From: Seriola aureovittata
Lineage: Eukaryota; Chordata; Actinopteri; Carangiformes; Carangidae
DNA: 64,000 bases
Reading direction: 5' to 3'
Assembly (NCBI RefSeq): GCF_021018895.1
Contig: NC_079376.1
Coordinates: 13,641,001 to 13,705,000 of the forward strand
This document shows positions 14,777-32,300 of the stretch, piece after piece; the first letter of the stretch is position 1; every line of letters begins with the position of its first letter. Below the pieces are notes generated by a model, which saw only the letters and a list, made by a program, of their open reading frames with translations, was not told the DNA's origin and did not search any database. The position numbers and the translations under genes are program-made.

Positions 14777-16827
14777 TACACACAAACACACACACACACC
14801 TGTTGAAAGGCTGAACCTTAGTTAAACGTGGTGACAGTTCAGACAAAAAGCAGATTATGTTGTTGACTAGAGGCTGTAACACCGAGGTGACTCACTATGA
14901 TCACACTCAACTTCCCGACTACTCACATGATTGTGTAAAAGATCTATAGCTGCAGAAATATATGCTGATCGGTTCAAATCTGAATGTACAATATCAGAAT
15001 GAATGCTTCTGGAAGGTATAATACAGCACTATCTTGATGCACATGCGAGCATGTTTAGTAGGATTGAGACTTGTCGGCCGATGGTTAAACTGTAGAAAAA
15101 ACTGTATCAGCCAAGAATGTTAACGGCAAACAAATTTGCACCCTCAGCATCTATTGAACTAAAGGCCGATCCCTCAACACTAGTGTATGTGCTGAAGGAG
15201 GGACTCACGGTGTTAAAGGTCAGGGTTTACTGTGGCATAAGATAAAATTCACCGACTTGATGATCTGACATTTAACATGTAACACATGCATCATTCATAT
15301 TAATGAGTATGACTTCTGAGTGAGAGATCCAGCCGCAAAAAACCTGACACACAGAGATTATTGATATAAAAAATGCCACTGAGGATGCAGAGAAAGAGGC
15401 TGTACCTTTTTTAAAAGATGAAATCATGTCAAGTAGCTTAGTTCTTATCTCCAGCATCTACCATACATGTGGTCTCAAAGGTAATATGTAATAATAATAA
15501 ACAATATGATATGTAACAGAATCACAGCTCTGACAGTACCAGTCCAGAGATCCCCACACAACAAAGGTTATCTGGCTTTCAGCAGCTTCTTCATGCTGGT
15601 TTCAGTTCATACAGCGGCTGGCATCATTAACGTGATATGAAAGGCTTTGATAACCCATTAAACATAAAGTGAGATAATGTGATTTCAGTGGGGAAAATTA
15701 CATTTCCTGAAGATTTTCCTCTCTGGCAGGGTTCTCAAGGATGTTTAATCTTCCTTTGTATATGATCTCAAATAACAAAGGAAACACAGCGTGACTGTGA
15801 CTGGTACATTTGACAACTGAAATTTCACAGATCTCAAAACAACACACACAAGAACAGAACAGAAACTTAGGTAACTCCTATATAAGTGACTAATTTCCCA
15901 AAGGAAATCTTTGCTACAGCGCTCACTTTTAACACATGGAACTTGAAAGTCAAACTGAACAAACAGTGAACAAACACTGTTATCACTCTGTAATTGTCTC
16001 TTGTCTGCAGTCAAACATATCCCAGTGGTCTTCTGTGAGGAAGTAATTTGCTGACTGCTGTTTATGTGCTTCACTGTTTCTTCTTTTCATAACATGAGCT
16101 GTTCACTGGAACTGGGTAATTATAAAGGATGCGAATTTGCAAAGATAAACAGGAGGTCAAGTGTGGCAATTTAAAATGTTTTCATCCCCGGATGCTCCAA
16201 ATAAACACATTTTTGCTGTAGATAAAGTAGTCGTGCATTCACCGTACATAACAGCAGGCAATTTATGCAGAGAAGCAACAGAGTGTTTTGAATTATTTAC
16301 CACATTCTGCTGGAAAATACCATACATACAATACAGTGAAACTATAGGCTTATAAACCCCTGGAAAACTCTTCAACCTTCTCAAACCAGATCATTATGTC
16401 TTTGCAGGTTACTCACCTCTCCAGTGTCCACCAGATGCTCCAAAGTTATGATGCCTTTGCTTCTGCTCTCGTTGTCACTGAGTAAGTCATCTTCGGACTC
16501 CACAGCAGAGGACCCCGTGGAGGAGATGGAGGAATTGGACAGTTTCCTGCGCAGGGTACCGTCCACCGCATCATCCCAGTCCTCCTGTCGCATCTCCCGG
16601 GAGCAGCCGCCTCCCTCCGGGGTGATGGTAACCTGCGGTACCCGGCGCGCATCCATCACAGTCGGCGCTGCGGTTGCAGACGACGGGGCGATTTGAGCGG
16701 CTTTCTGAAGGAGCTCATCGCAAATCTGGGATGACTTCCCGGCTGATCTTCGCTCTAAGCGAGATCCCTCGTTTATCCCAGGGAGCCCGAAGTCCTTGGA
16801 GGTCTTTCTCCTGCACTCTTTTGGCAT
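5295..16827 (-). CDS. itpka: Inositol-trisphosphate 3-kinase A, complete, seven coding exons
   Basis: Exons, in gene order on the minus strand, are 16417-16827, 11261-11357, 10748-10961, 9237-9441, 7179-7280, 6678-6749 and 5295-5567. They sum to 1374 nt and 457 residues; the human protein has 461. The enzyme phosphorylates Ins(1,4,5)P3 to Ins(1,3,4,5)P4 in the cytosol, and family members bind calmodulin and F-actin. Evidence: the Ser/acid-rich [20 protein letters not shown] block in exon 1; a basic amphipathic calmodulin-binding-like stretch [14 protein letters not shown] in exon 2; the inositol-polyphosphate-kinase motif PxxxDxKxG (P231, D235, K237, G239); KPRYMQWRE; and SSLLFIHD then IIDFGKTT (D389). 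The start is ATG at 16825-16827, the first in-frame ATG after a stop at 16888-16890. A longer reading from 16857 begins with GTG. Intron 1 is 5 kb. The C-terminus has a Cys-containing extension beyond the human end. Confidence 0.93.
6305..6395. repeat. Fragment of a ~34-bp tandem unit shared with the element at 60.3-60.9 kb
   Basis: Two to three degenerate copies of a unit like TAATGGATAAACAGTTGAAA + TAGTTAGCTAAAAG lie in an itpka intron. The same unit is tandemly repeated inside the hAT-like element at 60287-60916, so this is probably a truncated copy of that element. The inverted ends are not visible here. Confidence 0.6.
7990..8449 (-). pseudogene. Gag remnant of the gypsy-type element
   Basis: On the minus strand a reading frame begins beside the LTR with [20 protein letters not shown], a composition like fish gypsy Gag N-termini. 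It stops near 8296 (TAA). Further on (about 8032-8090) another frame encodes a zinc-knuckle-like [10 protein letters not shown] (C-x2-C-x4-H), in which the last expected cysteine is missing. Frame breaks and stops show it is not functional. Confidence 0.6.
8450..8870 (-). repeat. LTR of the gypsy-type element (5' LTR on the minus strand)
   Basis: The segment starts TGTCATGGCTC and ends AACTGTGACA, giving the short TGTCA/TGACA inverted ends typical of LTRs, and is about 421 bp. The gag-like reading frame begins just beyond 8450 on the minus strand, as expected downstream of a 5' LTR. The partner copy at about 7345-7640 has lost the equivalent of the far end. Confidence 0.65.
10173..10410. repeat. 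TG-rich degenerate microsatellite
   Basis: A pure TG run at 10173-10190 is followed by imperfect TG/TATG/TGCG repeats up to about 10410, in an itpka intron. The open frames predicted here on both strands are translations of this low-complexity sequence. Confidence 0.85.
12145..12207. repeat. (CA)n microsatellite in itpka intron 1
   Basis: A nearly pure run of about 31 CA units, followed by a GA-rich stretch. It creates poly-His/Thr open frames that are not genes. Confidence 0.97.
13140..13803. repeat. Dispersed 'CTTAAGTAAAAGTA' repeat, probably interrupted
   Basis: It contains CTTACTTAAGTAAAAGTATT near the left side and ends AAATACTAAAGTACAAGTAG then CCACTTCTACCACTG. This resembles a very common teleost repeat with ACTTGAGTAAATGTACTT / CCACCACTG ends, recognised from memory. 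Related sequence is at 31866-32300 and weaker matches are near 43070-43130 and 51715-51785. The middle part does not obviously belong. Confidence 0.5.
14740..14799. repeat. (CA)n microsatellite in itpka intron 1
   Basis: An imperfect CA run with CGCA and CATA interruptions. Confidence 0.95.
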
Positions 16828-18609
16828 TGGAGACCTTAATCCGTCGCGAGGGCGCACGACGAGAAAGAGCGCAAAGCTTCTTCCACTTCAGCCTCTAAAT
16901 CCGGTCATTTCACTTTCAGAAAGTTCAGACGCACGTTGAGTCTGTTCACTCGGTCCTCTGTGGCACTTCCTCGTTGTTGCCCGAGCTTTCAAACATTCTC
17001 TGTCAGCCTCTCTGCTCTGTGAGGGGAACCCCTCTCTGCTGGTGGCGCGGCTCGCGCTTCAACTCGGTTTACAGGCGCGCGCGCGCGCCGGCGCAGTCCC
17101 TTACACGACTGTACAAGGTTTATTATCTTCCGCATTGTCTTTCTCGCTTCCTGGCTGAAAAATTAAAGCAGCTGACAGGTTAAGTTGTTTAATGGGTACA
17201 GGCTTCTTCTGTATTTGAATCAGAATGTGCTTAAATCACCAGAAAATCTAAAATATTTCCACCAAAACACACACACCACCGCTTTAAAGCTTCAGCCTTC
17301 AAAACACAAAACAGCGTTATTTCAAGTAGCCTCCCTATTTGACTAGTGCGGTTGTAACATGGAGAGAGTTGTAACACCAACAATTCCACCACACAGGGAC
17401 ACTTTCCCCCCAATAGATATCACGTGGTTGTGTTGTCAAGGCTGGAAACAGGCACATGCAGATTCTACAGAGAAAAAAGATATTTTGAGGTAAGAAAGTA
17501 AATTATTTTTACTAAGACCAAATTCATAATTTATAAGCCTATTGGATTAAACGGTAGGTTCCCTGGCAAATGTGATGCATTTCCCCTGTTAATTTCAAAC
17601 CACTAATACAGTAAACTAAACAATGGTTGAGTGGGTGGGTTGTAACAAATATTTGAAGATGTTACAACCATCCTTTTTATATACAACTGAGAACACTATC
17701 TAATTTTACAGACGGCTGTGGAAAAGAAAGCATGGCAGAGGTGTTCCTGCCAATGTTTTTTATTTATTTATTCATTTTTGAAAAAAGCTGATGAGGTCAT
17801 AAAGAAAGGCAAGTAAGTCAGATCAGCCACAAAGGTGCTTGACATCTGCCATGTAACACTGAGAAGATACTGCAAATCACTGCAGAAGCTGAGAGACCAA
17901 AGTGAAGATTCAAGTCTGTTTTATGTTGTTCACGGTTACAGAGCTGAGTCTTTATACTGTTTACATGTAGATTGATATGCACAGCATTATGTAAAAAAAA
18001 ATATATAATTTATATTATTCTAATTTGAGAAAGCAGGTAGACTTTCAGAAAATGTCCCTATTATGAACGTAAGCAGGCATCCCAAGATGCTTTCAGTTGT
18101 CAATGTGGTGCAAAGAGGAGTTTATAACCTCATCACTCCTCATCTATTCATTCGTGTTGTGACCTCTCTCAGCTCCCATTCTCTGTTTTCCACATTAAAC
18201 ACATACGTATGTGCATGTGCCTCAACATGGATCTGTTATTTAATCTTTAGGCCCTGCTTTGAAGAGAATCCATTTGAAAACATCTTATTTTATAACCTTC
18301 ATTATTTTGTGCTAAAGTGTTGCATCCTCATATCATTAACGTATACTGCACTTGTTGACTGATCTACCGTTGTAAACTCCAGTCCAGTTGGTGGCGTTAA
18401 TGCGCAAATTAGCTGCCAAGCGCCAAAGAACAAGAAAAGGGAACGACTGCGTCCATGACGTTTGTGGTACCGGGAAATAGTGGCAGAGTGAGACCTCTTA
18501 CTTTGCCTCCGCTAAACGGGCAGCTAGCCCTGGGATCTGACAACCATCCACCGTATAAGCGTTTGGCTTATTTCCCCCCTTTCACCTCTCGCTCTGCAAG
18601 AAAACCACA
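16828..18609. promoter_or_regulatory. Divergent promoter interval between itpka (-) and ivd (+)
   Basis: The two start codons point away from each other across 1.78 kb. The itpka side (about 16400-17100) is CpG-rich and includes an alternating GC tract at 17075-17094. The ivd side is moderately CpG-rich from about 18400, with a TGACG (CRE-like half site) at 18456-18460. No convincing TATA box was seen for either gene. The middle (17.2-18.3 kb) is AT-rich and I see no exon in it. Start sites cannot be fixed from sequence alone. Confidence 0.6.
18380..18438. repeat. GTTGGTGGCGTTAATGCGC-type dispersed motif in the ivd promoter
   Basis: CCAGTTGGTGGCGTTAATG, then TTAGCTGCCAAGCGCCAAAG and an AAGAA-rich tail, resembles from memory a short element seen upstream of many vertebrate, particularly fish, genes. 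TTGGTGGC and GCCAAGCGCCAA form an imperfect inverted pair. It lies about 170-230 bases before the ivd ATG. Confidence 0.45.
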
Positions 18610-25497
<6,888 letters not shown>

Positions 25498-25699
25498 GCT
25501 GAACTGGGCGAACGCTGAGGGAACGATTCGCCATGGATGAACACAGTTACTCACTCCCGGGGCCTTATACTGAATGAGTTGTTGCTGCTGTTAGGTTGTT
25601 GTGGGTTTTCAGAATCAGTCTCACCTGGTACTAATTCATACACAATACAAATGAAATCAGAGTGTTGACAGTGATGTTACAAGCTGCCTGACAAAACAA

Positions 25700-25818
25700 A
25701 TTAAATGTTGATTTAGTGTGTGAAGTGGCCTTCATGTCATTTAATTTTTTTTTATATAAATATACTAGGTTACTGTAGTTTCAGTTAGTTATTTAATAAC
25801 CACTGAAATGCCAATAAA
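25700..25818 (+). terminator. Candidate poly(A) signals of ivd
   Basis: ATTAAA at 25700-25705 and AATAAA at 25813-25818 lie 203-321 bases past the ivd stop codon. A further AATAAA occurs at 26544-26549. Which is used is not decidable here. Confidence 0.45.
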
Positions 25819-27560
25819 CCAATGACTTAATTATTGATCCCTATAAACAGGCAGTATCACAGATTTTCTGCTCATGTGATGAAATTGAATTTGAAAATCT
25901 TACACATGGCTGTGCATCAGTGAAGTTTTTATTATCATCATTATTATTTGATTTTAACAGTTTCTTGAGGCCCATCCACTAGATGAAAGCTGATTTTGTG
26001 TTGTCTTGAACACTCCTACTAGAGCTCCAAAACTGCTGCTGCTGTGATCTCAAGGGTTGTAAGAACAAGCGGATTGTGAATACTGTATCATGCATTATGT
26101 AAGGAAAATAGATGCCAGAGGCTCAGTGTCACTCCAGGACACTCAAGCAGGTCATTGTTGCTGTTTATAAAACCTGACAACACACAGAAATAACTTTCTC
26201 TAACCATTTCACCTCATGATCACTACAGCTATTAGGAAAAAAAAGTCTCTAAATGTGAGGAGTTTTTCAATGTAATCTGGCTGCGAATCAAATCTTCGTA
26301 AACTCCCTTTCACAATTTGAAATGTTTGATCATTAAGAAGGAACAGCTGATGTCTGTGAGTACTCTGTTGAATTAGCATTAGAAACCCTGTTTTTTCATT
26401 ATTAGAGCAAACATATTCCACTGTTTTATACTGTGTAAATCAGTCCCACTGGAGAAACCTTCTGTCTTGTCTTCTCTGAAGTGTCAGTATGTAGCTGTAC
26501 AGTATGAAAATGTATGAAATATGTAGTTGATCCGTTTGCAGTAAATAAAAATTAAACTTTTTTTATTTCTGGACTGCAATTTTTGACAGTTTTTATGTAC
26601 TTCCTAAAGGATCACAAGTTATGTCCCATGTGCATACTTATTTTAAAGTGCTTTATAATTATAATACAATTTCTTCCAATTTTCTGAGAAGTTTATTTTT
26701 ATTTAAGGGAAAGAGCTTCTTTTCAAAGGTTTTTTTTCCATGAATACCCTTGTTTCTGGTCTGAGTTAAAAAGACAAAGCAAAAAAAAATTATGAAAATT
26801 ATAAAATACAATTTAGAGACATTTTAAAACATTCTCTTCTTTAAAACTCTTCTTCCTTGCATGAATATGCATCATAATCCCCGCACTCTCATCCCTCACT
26901 CACTAACCTGCTGCTGAAACATCTCCATCACCTATTAAAATGATGGATCCTCAGTTTATTGCCTCCAATCCATCTACTGTTGTTTCATCTCTGTCACACA
27001 CTCTGACTCAGTCTGATTGATGTGCAGAAGATTGTTTGGTTGGACTTTGATGCTGCTCCGCTGTGTGATAAAAAAAAAAGAAAGAAAGAAAGATGAGGGA
27101 TTAACAGTATTCTGAGTTTGTTGTTTCATTTCTTAATCCTCCAGTGGAGATGAAAGAGTGGCATTTCAGATCTGGAGACACTCATGAGCTCTCTGCAGAA
27201 AGATGTAAAAGACACTGTGTCTGCTCTCTTGACTGTAATCAGAGGTGACTGTGCTTGTCCTGATTTACTTCGGAAGTATCTTATGATAAAGAAAGAATTA
27301 AAAAGACAGAGAAAAACACAAAACAAAACATACACTTTTCTATTGTCCCTATATATCCACTGAACATAGAGCTCATTGTTTCTAGGAAAGCCAGAGGGGA
27401 GACTGTAGTTCAGACAATGACTGAACTATCCCACTGCATTTGAATAATACATGGGTCTGTTTCAGGGAGGATTTTCCCTTTACAGGAAATAAGTCTGGTT
27501 TAAACATTCATATCTTTATCACACTGATGTAACTGCTTAAGTTGACTGAGAAGGAATGTA

Positions 27561-27632
<72 letters not shown>

Positions 27633-27660
27633 AATCTATCAATCTATCTATCTATCTATC
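27561..27660. repeat. (TATC)n microsatellite
   Basis: About 25 tetranucleotide units with two CAATC interruptions near the end. Confidence 0.97.
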
Positions 27661-27789
27661 GTATATTATATAACAATTAATATTGTTGTATACCTAATCA
27701 TAATTTCATGCACTCATAATTATGCAAATACACACAATACAAAAAGAGGTCACTGTAAATGTGCCTTTAATGATATTTACAAAGCCTAA

Positions 27790-28060
27790 TGTCCAAATAT
27801 TAGCTAAAGCTACCCTTGAAATTTACAAAAGTAGCAGCTAATGCTAGCCTTATAATGTGTGATTTATGTTAGTGACTGCAATGCTTAGCTTCATGCTAGC
27901 TTTGTTTACTATAAGTTTAATGATAACAGTTAGCAGCTAATGTTACTGTAAAGCTTAATGCTAGTCTTATAACGTCCAAAGCTTAGTAGTTATGCTACCT
28001 ATGTAATATTCAGATGTTAGGAAGAGATTAAGCGATCTATGTAATTGGTCAGAAGGGTCG
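27790..28060. repeat. Degenerate GCTAATGCTAGC-type repeat
   Basis: Variants of TAGCAGCTAATGCTAGCCTTATAA recur four to five times with irregular spacing (for example near 27830, 27880, 27930 and 27960). It looks like an old tandem array or nested palindromes. No family recognised. Confidence 0.45.
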
Positions 28061-28345
28061 CAGCTAACGCTACTTACACTCATGCTTTGTTTAGCCAGAT
28101 TTCCATCTTAATCTTAAGCACAGCAAATACTTTGTATGACAGGATTGTGGTTAACATTGTGTTTTGTAACAGTTACCATCATTATTTTTTTGTTAAATAA
28201 GTACAGTTCTACTAGACCTCATTGGTTAAATAGACTGTATATAAAGGTTTAACCTGAGCACCAACCTCTCCATGGACTCCAGCAGTTCTAGAGGGGTCAG
28301 TTAAACACTTCCCTGATTTTACTGACATTTTTTCAAATTGCTGTC

Positions 28346-28629
28346 GTTTTTTTAATGTCACAAACACCTTCAACTCCTATCGTCTCTCCAGCTAAACTGA
28401 AAGTGTCAGTAGCAGGACAAGATCGAGCGATGAGACATGCTGGGGCTGAAATAATGTGTCAGCTACAGACCGATAGATGGATGCTTCCTTTTGCTGGTGG
28501 TCTGTTAACCTCCAGCCTCGGCTGGGACTCCAGCTCGTGATCGCAGAAAATGTCACACAAGCAGCTTCTGTTCCAGTCAAGTTTGAGGCTCGACTCCGCT
28601 GCTGAGTTTGTGTGTTTTTTTAATGTCAC
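28346..28629. mobile_element. Inserted ~252-bp unit flanked by a 16-bp direct repeat (copy A)
   Basis: GTTTTTTTAATGTCAC occurs perfectly at 28346-28361 and 28614-28629, flanking 28362-28613. This is what a target-site duplication looks like. The insert is nearly identical to 31449-31786 apart from an 87-bp segment missing here. The unit has short inverted ends (CACAAAC/GTTTGTG) when flanking bases are counted, but no poly(A) tail, no tRNA-like head and no convincing coding sequence. Family unknown. Confidence 0.65.
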
Positions 28630-30989
28630 CTTACTATTAACGTTTTAGTAGGCAACGTTGACAGGTAAAGTATCTTTCACTCTTTATTTCATAAAAACAT
28701 AAATGTTTTTCTGGCCAAAATTAGCATCTAATGGGACTTTCACTTAATATTAACCTACCATGAAATCCTGCCCACCATGTGTCTTGCAAATCTCTGAATG
28801 CAAGATGGGTCCAGACATTTCAACAACGACCAAGCAGGATAATGAATGACTGAACGAGCAGCTGGGTCAAAGTAACCCAACCAGCTGTTCAGCTGCAAAT
28901 GAACACCTTAAAACCCCTTTCACACAGCATGAGCAACACATTCATAGTACGCCAAACAACCCAGAATTATGAACCAGCATGGTTGACCCAACCGTGTGTT
29001 CATATACCAATTTTCAGACTAAGACCATGAGATGCAAGTTGAAAGCTCCAGGTAGTGACACAAGAAAACAGATGGTATGAGTTAGATAGTTTGAATATCT
29101 GTATTATGGGACGCGTGGGCTTATCTTTTTCAGTCATTGCTATACTTTCTTTTTGACAATGATACATTATTTTGTGTGTATGTGTGATCACTTGTGCACA
29201 TTAATGTTTTCTTTTGTTATTCATTTTAACTTAAAGACCTAAATGAAGTCCAATCAATCAACCAATCGATATCCAAGCAAAAGAAGCAAGTTTAAAACGA
29301 TCGAACAGACTTGAGGAGTGTCCCTCTTTTTACTGCTTCTGTTCTTTGACATAATGCAAAATCTCAAATTTATCTGTTCACATTTCACAAGACCTCAGAT
29401 GCTCTGGGAAACAGTCGATCAAACTATTTATGCCAATTACCTCCTTTGAATTGGCAGCTGGCTCGTTCTTCCATCAAAAACACAACGACAAGATGAAGGA
29501 AGATAGTTTAGTGATGATGTTGCACCTGTGGCACAGCAGTCAGTTTATACAGACGCCATCACATTTCTTTTTTGGTGTGTCTTATAACTTAAGTTATATA
29601 ATGTCAAATACATATTATGGATCTAATGACCCTAACCCTACACTTAAGCATACTAATAAAAGGTTTCCAAGTCATTGATAACAACTTTCTAAAGTGGTGC
29701 CTATCAGCAATAAGTGATTATGATGTAAAATTAAACCAACTTCTGGGTCGTGAGTACACATCTCAGTGAAGGAAACTGTTGTGTAACCTCTGGCTGTATG
29801 GCTCTTTATTAAGCAGGAAGGACTCCTCCCTTTAGGGGAGAGGTGCAAACTGAATGCCTTATTGTCAAGTGAAGGTTTCCCGCTTCACAATAAGAATCAA
29901 GTCTGAAGTTGATAAATGTTTCTTGGATGCTGTGTAACCTTCTTTCACTAATGCATTTAGCAACAGCTGATTTAACATCATTTAACTACAGCCTTGATGG
30001 ATTAAACCTCTTTATTAATGACTAATTAAAATATGTAAATAGAGACCTGATGTCTTGTTATTAAGTGAGAAACCCATAAGGCTTTTTTCAAATTTGGATT
30101 ACCAACATTTATGTCAACATTTTTACAAAATGGAAAGGATGAACACCAACCAAAGGTATTGTCCGCGACCTGGCAACAGCAAAGATGTTCTTCTTGATGG
30201 GTTATAACTGATTTATGAAGCATTAGTAAAGAATTACATGTTCAATATTTATTTTCAATTCATAACCTCTGTTAAAGGGTGTCTTATTATTAAGTGGAGC
30301 TGTGATGATTAATATCCCTTTTGAAGTCTGCATTGTATAACAGGTGAGGAGAGGGTGGAACTTGCAGTATGTTTTTTCAGTCTCTGTCTGCAGATTAAAT
30401 GTTAATGTATGCAAACATGTGTTATATCAGCAGCTGTCTGAGATTAGTGTGGGTTTCAATCATGTAATGTGTCTGTCAGATGAGTACTTAGGTTGCAGTG
30501 GTCTCTAATTCACACACAGAAAAGCCATGATCATTTTCCCTTTGGTTTTTCATATTCCATGATTTCTGTAATTTATTTTAATTTATTTTAATTTTAATTT
30601 CTCTTAGTTCATTATAGTTTAGTTAAGTTTGGGGAATCTGATGACCACTCTTTCTGCATATAGACTACTGAACCAAACAAACCCATAATGACAGAAATCT
30701 CAGGTTCCACCACATAAAATAACACTGAAAAATTAAAGTCTTATTAAATAGACAACAAACTCCTGCCCATCAGTGCTCCAGGAGGCACTATGCAGTCACA
30801 TGTCGGAGCAGGTTTTGGTTATGAGCCAGAGCTGACAAGCCACAGATCCTTCATTCAGTCCTGAGCAGCAGAGAGACCAGCTCTTTCACTCTCTGCTGCC
30901 AGGGTTAATACAAGTGTCAAAAGAACGGGGCTTAAAAGACATTAACTAGGTGAAAGCCATCTGTCAGCCACAGCGGGGCTGCCGGGGGG

Positions 30990-31439
30990 TGGACGGTGAC
31001 ATGTGGACGGCGCGTCCGTGGCCCTTTAAGAAACTCCATGTTTTCGCTACATGATGCGTCAACATAAAAAGCGGATGATGCTGTTATGTAAAAACACGCT
31101 GAAGTGAGCCGTAGTTTGCAGGAGCTCCGCGGAATGCTCGGCACGCCTCACTTCGTCCTAGAAACCTGGATTGTAGTTTAAAGTGTACCGAGTGTGGATT
31201 TTTACGCGTAGCGCATGGAGCAGTGCAGTTTGGAGTAGGAAAAAAAAAAAAAAAAAAAAAAAAAACGGCTTCACCCGATCAACTCAACATGAGTCGCCTT
31301 CCACTCTGTTTTCCTCCTTCACTTGCGGGAAGCCTACACCTGACGCATCACGCTCTTGCCCTGTGGAAGTAATCTTTCTTCCCCCCCCCCCCCCTGTAAA
31401 GAATCGTCTCTGCTGGGTTATTTTCCAGTCTTCAAAGCG
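30990..31439. promoter_or_regulatory. CpG-richer segment with a possible exon end
   Basis: GC and CpG content rises locally (GGACGGCGCGTCCGTGG, TTACGCGTAGCGCATGG) within otherwise AT-rich intergenic DNA. A strong splice-donor-like sequence, AAGCG|GTAAGAC, lies at 31439/31440. It could be a transcription start with a noncoding exon, either a separate long RNA or an alternative first exon of bahd1. No open frame is supported. Confidence 0.3.
31240..31265. repeat. Poly-A homopolymer (26 A)
   Basis: An uninterrupted A run. It is not followed by anything that looks like a retroposon target duplication. Confidence 0.95.
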
Positions 31440-31448
31440 GTAAGACAC

Positions 31449-31786
31449 AAACACCTTCAACTCCTATCGTCTCTCCGGCTAAACTGAAAGTGTCAGCAGC
31501 AGGACAAGATCGAGCGATGAGACATGCTGGGGCTGAAATAATGTGTCAGCTACAGACCGATAGATGGATGCTTCCTTTTGCTGGTGGTCTGTTAACCTCC
31601 AGAGGCCACTTTTGGAGATGTCAGTTTTGTCTGTTTGCACTTGTGCAGGTGGCACAGTAGTCTCTTTTCGCCTGCACGGAGAGTGAGAGCCTCGGCTGGG
31701 ACTCCAGCTCGTGATCGCAGAAAATGTCACACAAGCAGCTTCTGTTCCAGTCAAGTTTGAGGCTCGACTCCGCTGCTGAGTTTGTG
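31449..31786. repeat. Second copy of the ~250-bp unit (copy B), with an extra 87 bp
   Basis: It matches 28362-28613 with only about two substitutions, plus an extra segment at 31603-31689 between ...GTTAACCTCCAG and CCTCGGCTGGG.... It begins immediately after the donor-like site at 31440. No direct repeat flanks it. The extra segment has no GT-AG ends on either strand under any of the possible alignments. Confidence 0.75.
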
Positions 31787-31865
31787 TGTTTGCTATTAGA
31801 CAGTGACTTAGGGTCTTTGTTTTGGATTGTGTGTGGCGGGGGGAGCGGGTTGGACTTTTTGTTTG

Positions 31866-32300
31866 CAAAAGTACATTTACTTAAAATTACACTTACTTAA
31901 GTACAGTTTGGAGATACTTGTATTTTACTTGAGTATTTCCATTTTAATCTACTTTAGACTTTAATTTCAATTCTTTTTAGAGGGAAATGTTGTTCTTGAT
32001 ATTCAGTTTAAAACCCATATAGAGCATATAAATTACATTGCATTGATATACAATAAGTTTAACCCCCGAAAGCATATGAAATAGTTTAAATCAGCTGCAT
32101 GTCGACCTGTTCATATTCAACTAATAATGTAAAACACAGTTATATAACACTGACATGAGCCATCTGCATAAAGAGCACTTCATACTTGGTGTAAACTTCA
32201 TTGATACTGTCTGTAATTTTACTGAAGCCAGAGTCTTTTCACACTGTGGTGTTGGTACTTTTACTCAAGTTAAAGGTCTGAATACATCCTCCACCACTTA
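31866..32300. repeat. Dispersed 'ACTTAAGTACAGT ... CCTCCACCACTTA' repeat
   Basis: Left part AAAAGTACATTTACTTAAAA, TTACTTAAGTACAG and ACTTGAGTATTTCCATTTTA. Right end TACTTTTACTCAAGTTAAAG and CCTCCACCACTTA. Same broad teleost repeat family as 13140-13803, recognised from memory. Confidence 0.55.

Larger units (their letters stand above)
25819..30985. other. Noncoding interval downstream of ivd
   Basis: AT-rich sequence with no exon I can support. It contains a TATC microsatellite, a stretch of GCTAATGCTAGC-like degenerate repeats (27790-28060) and one copy of the ~250-bp unit at 28362. Short open frames are scattered and resemble nothing known. Confidence 0.6.

Noticed and set aside
16828..16857. 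Ten extra N-terminal codons of itpka starting at 16857
   Set aside because: The codon at 16855-16857 is GTG on the minus strand. The first in-frame ATG is at 16825-16827, downstream of an in-frame stop at 16888-16890.
31603..31689. The 87-bp extra segment as a retained intron, making copy A a spliced retrocopy
   Set aside because: None of the possible junction alignments gives GT...AG (or AT...AC) on either strand. Exon skipping or a simple indel remains possible.
31479..31868. 129-codon minus-strand open frame across copy B
   Set aside because: No recognisable domain. Copy A breaks it, it overlaps the repeat, and its composition is unremarkable.
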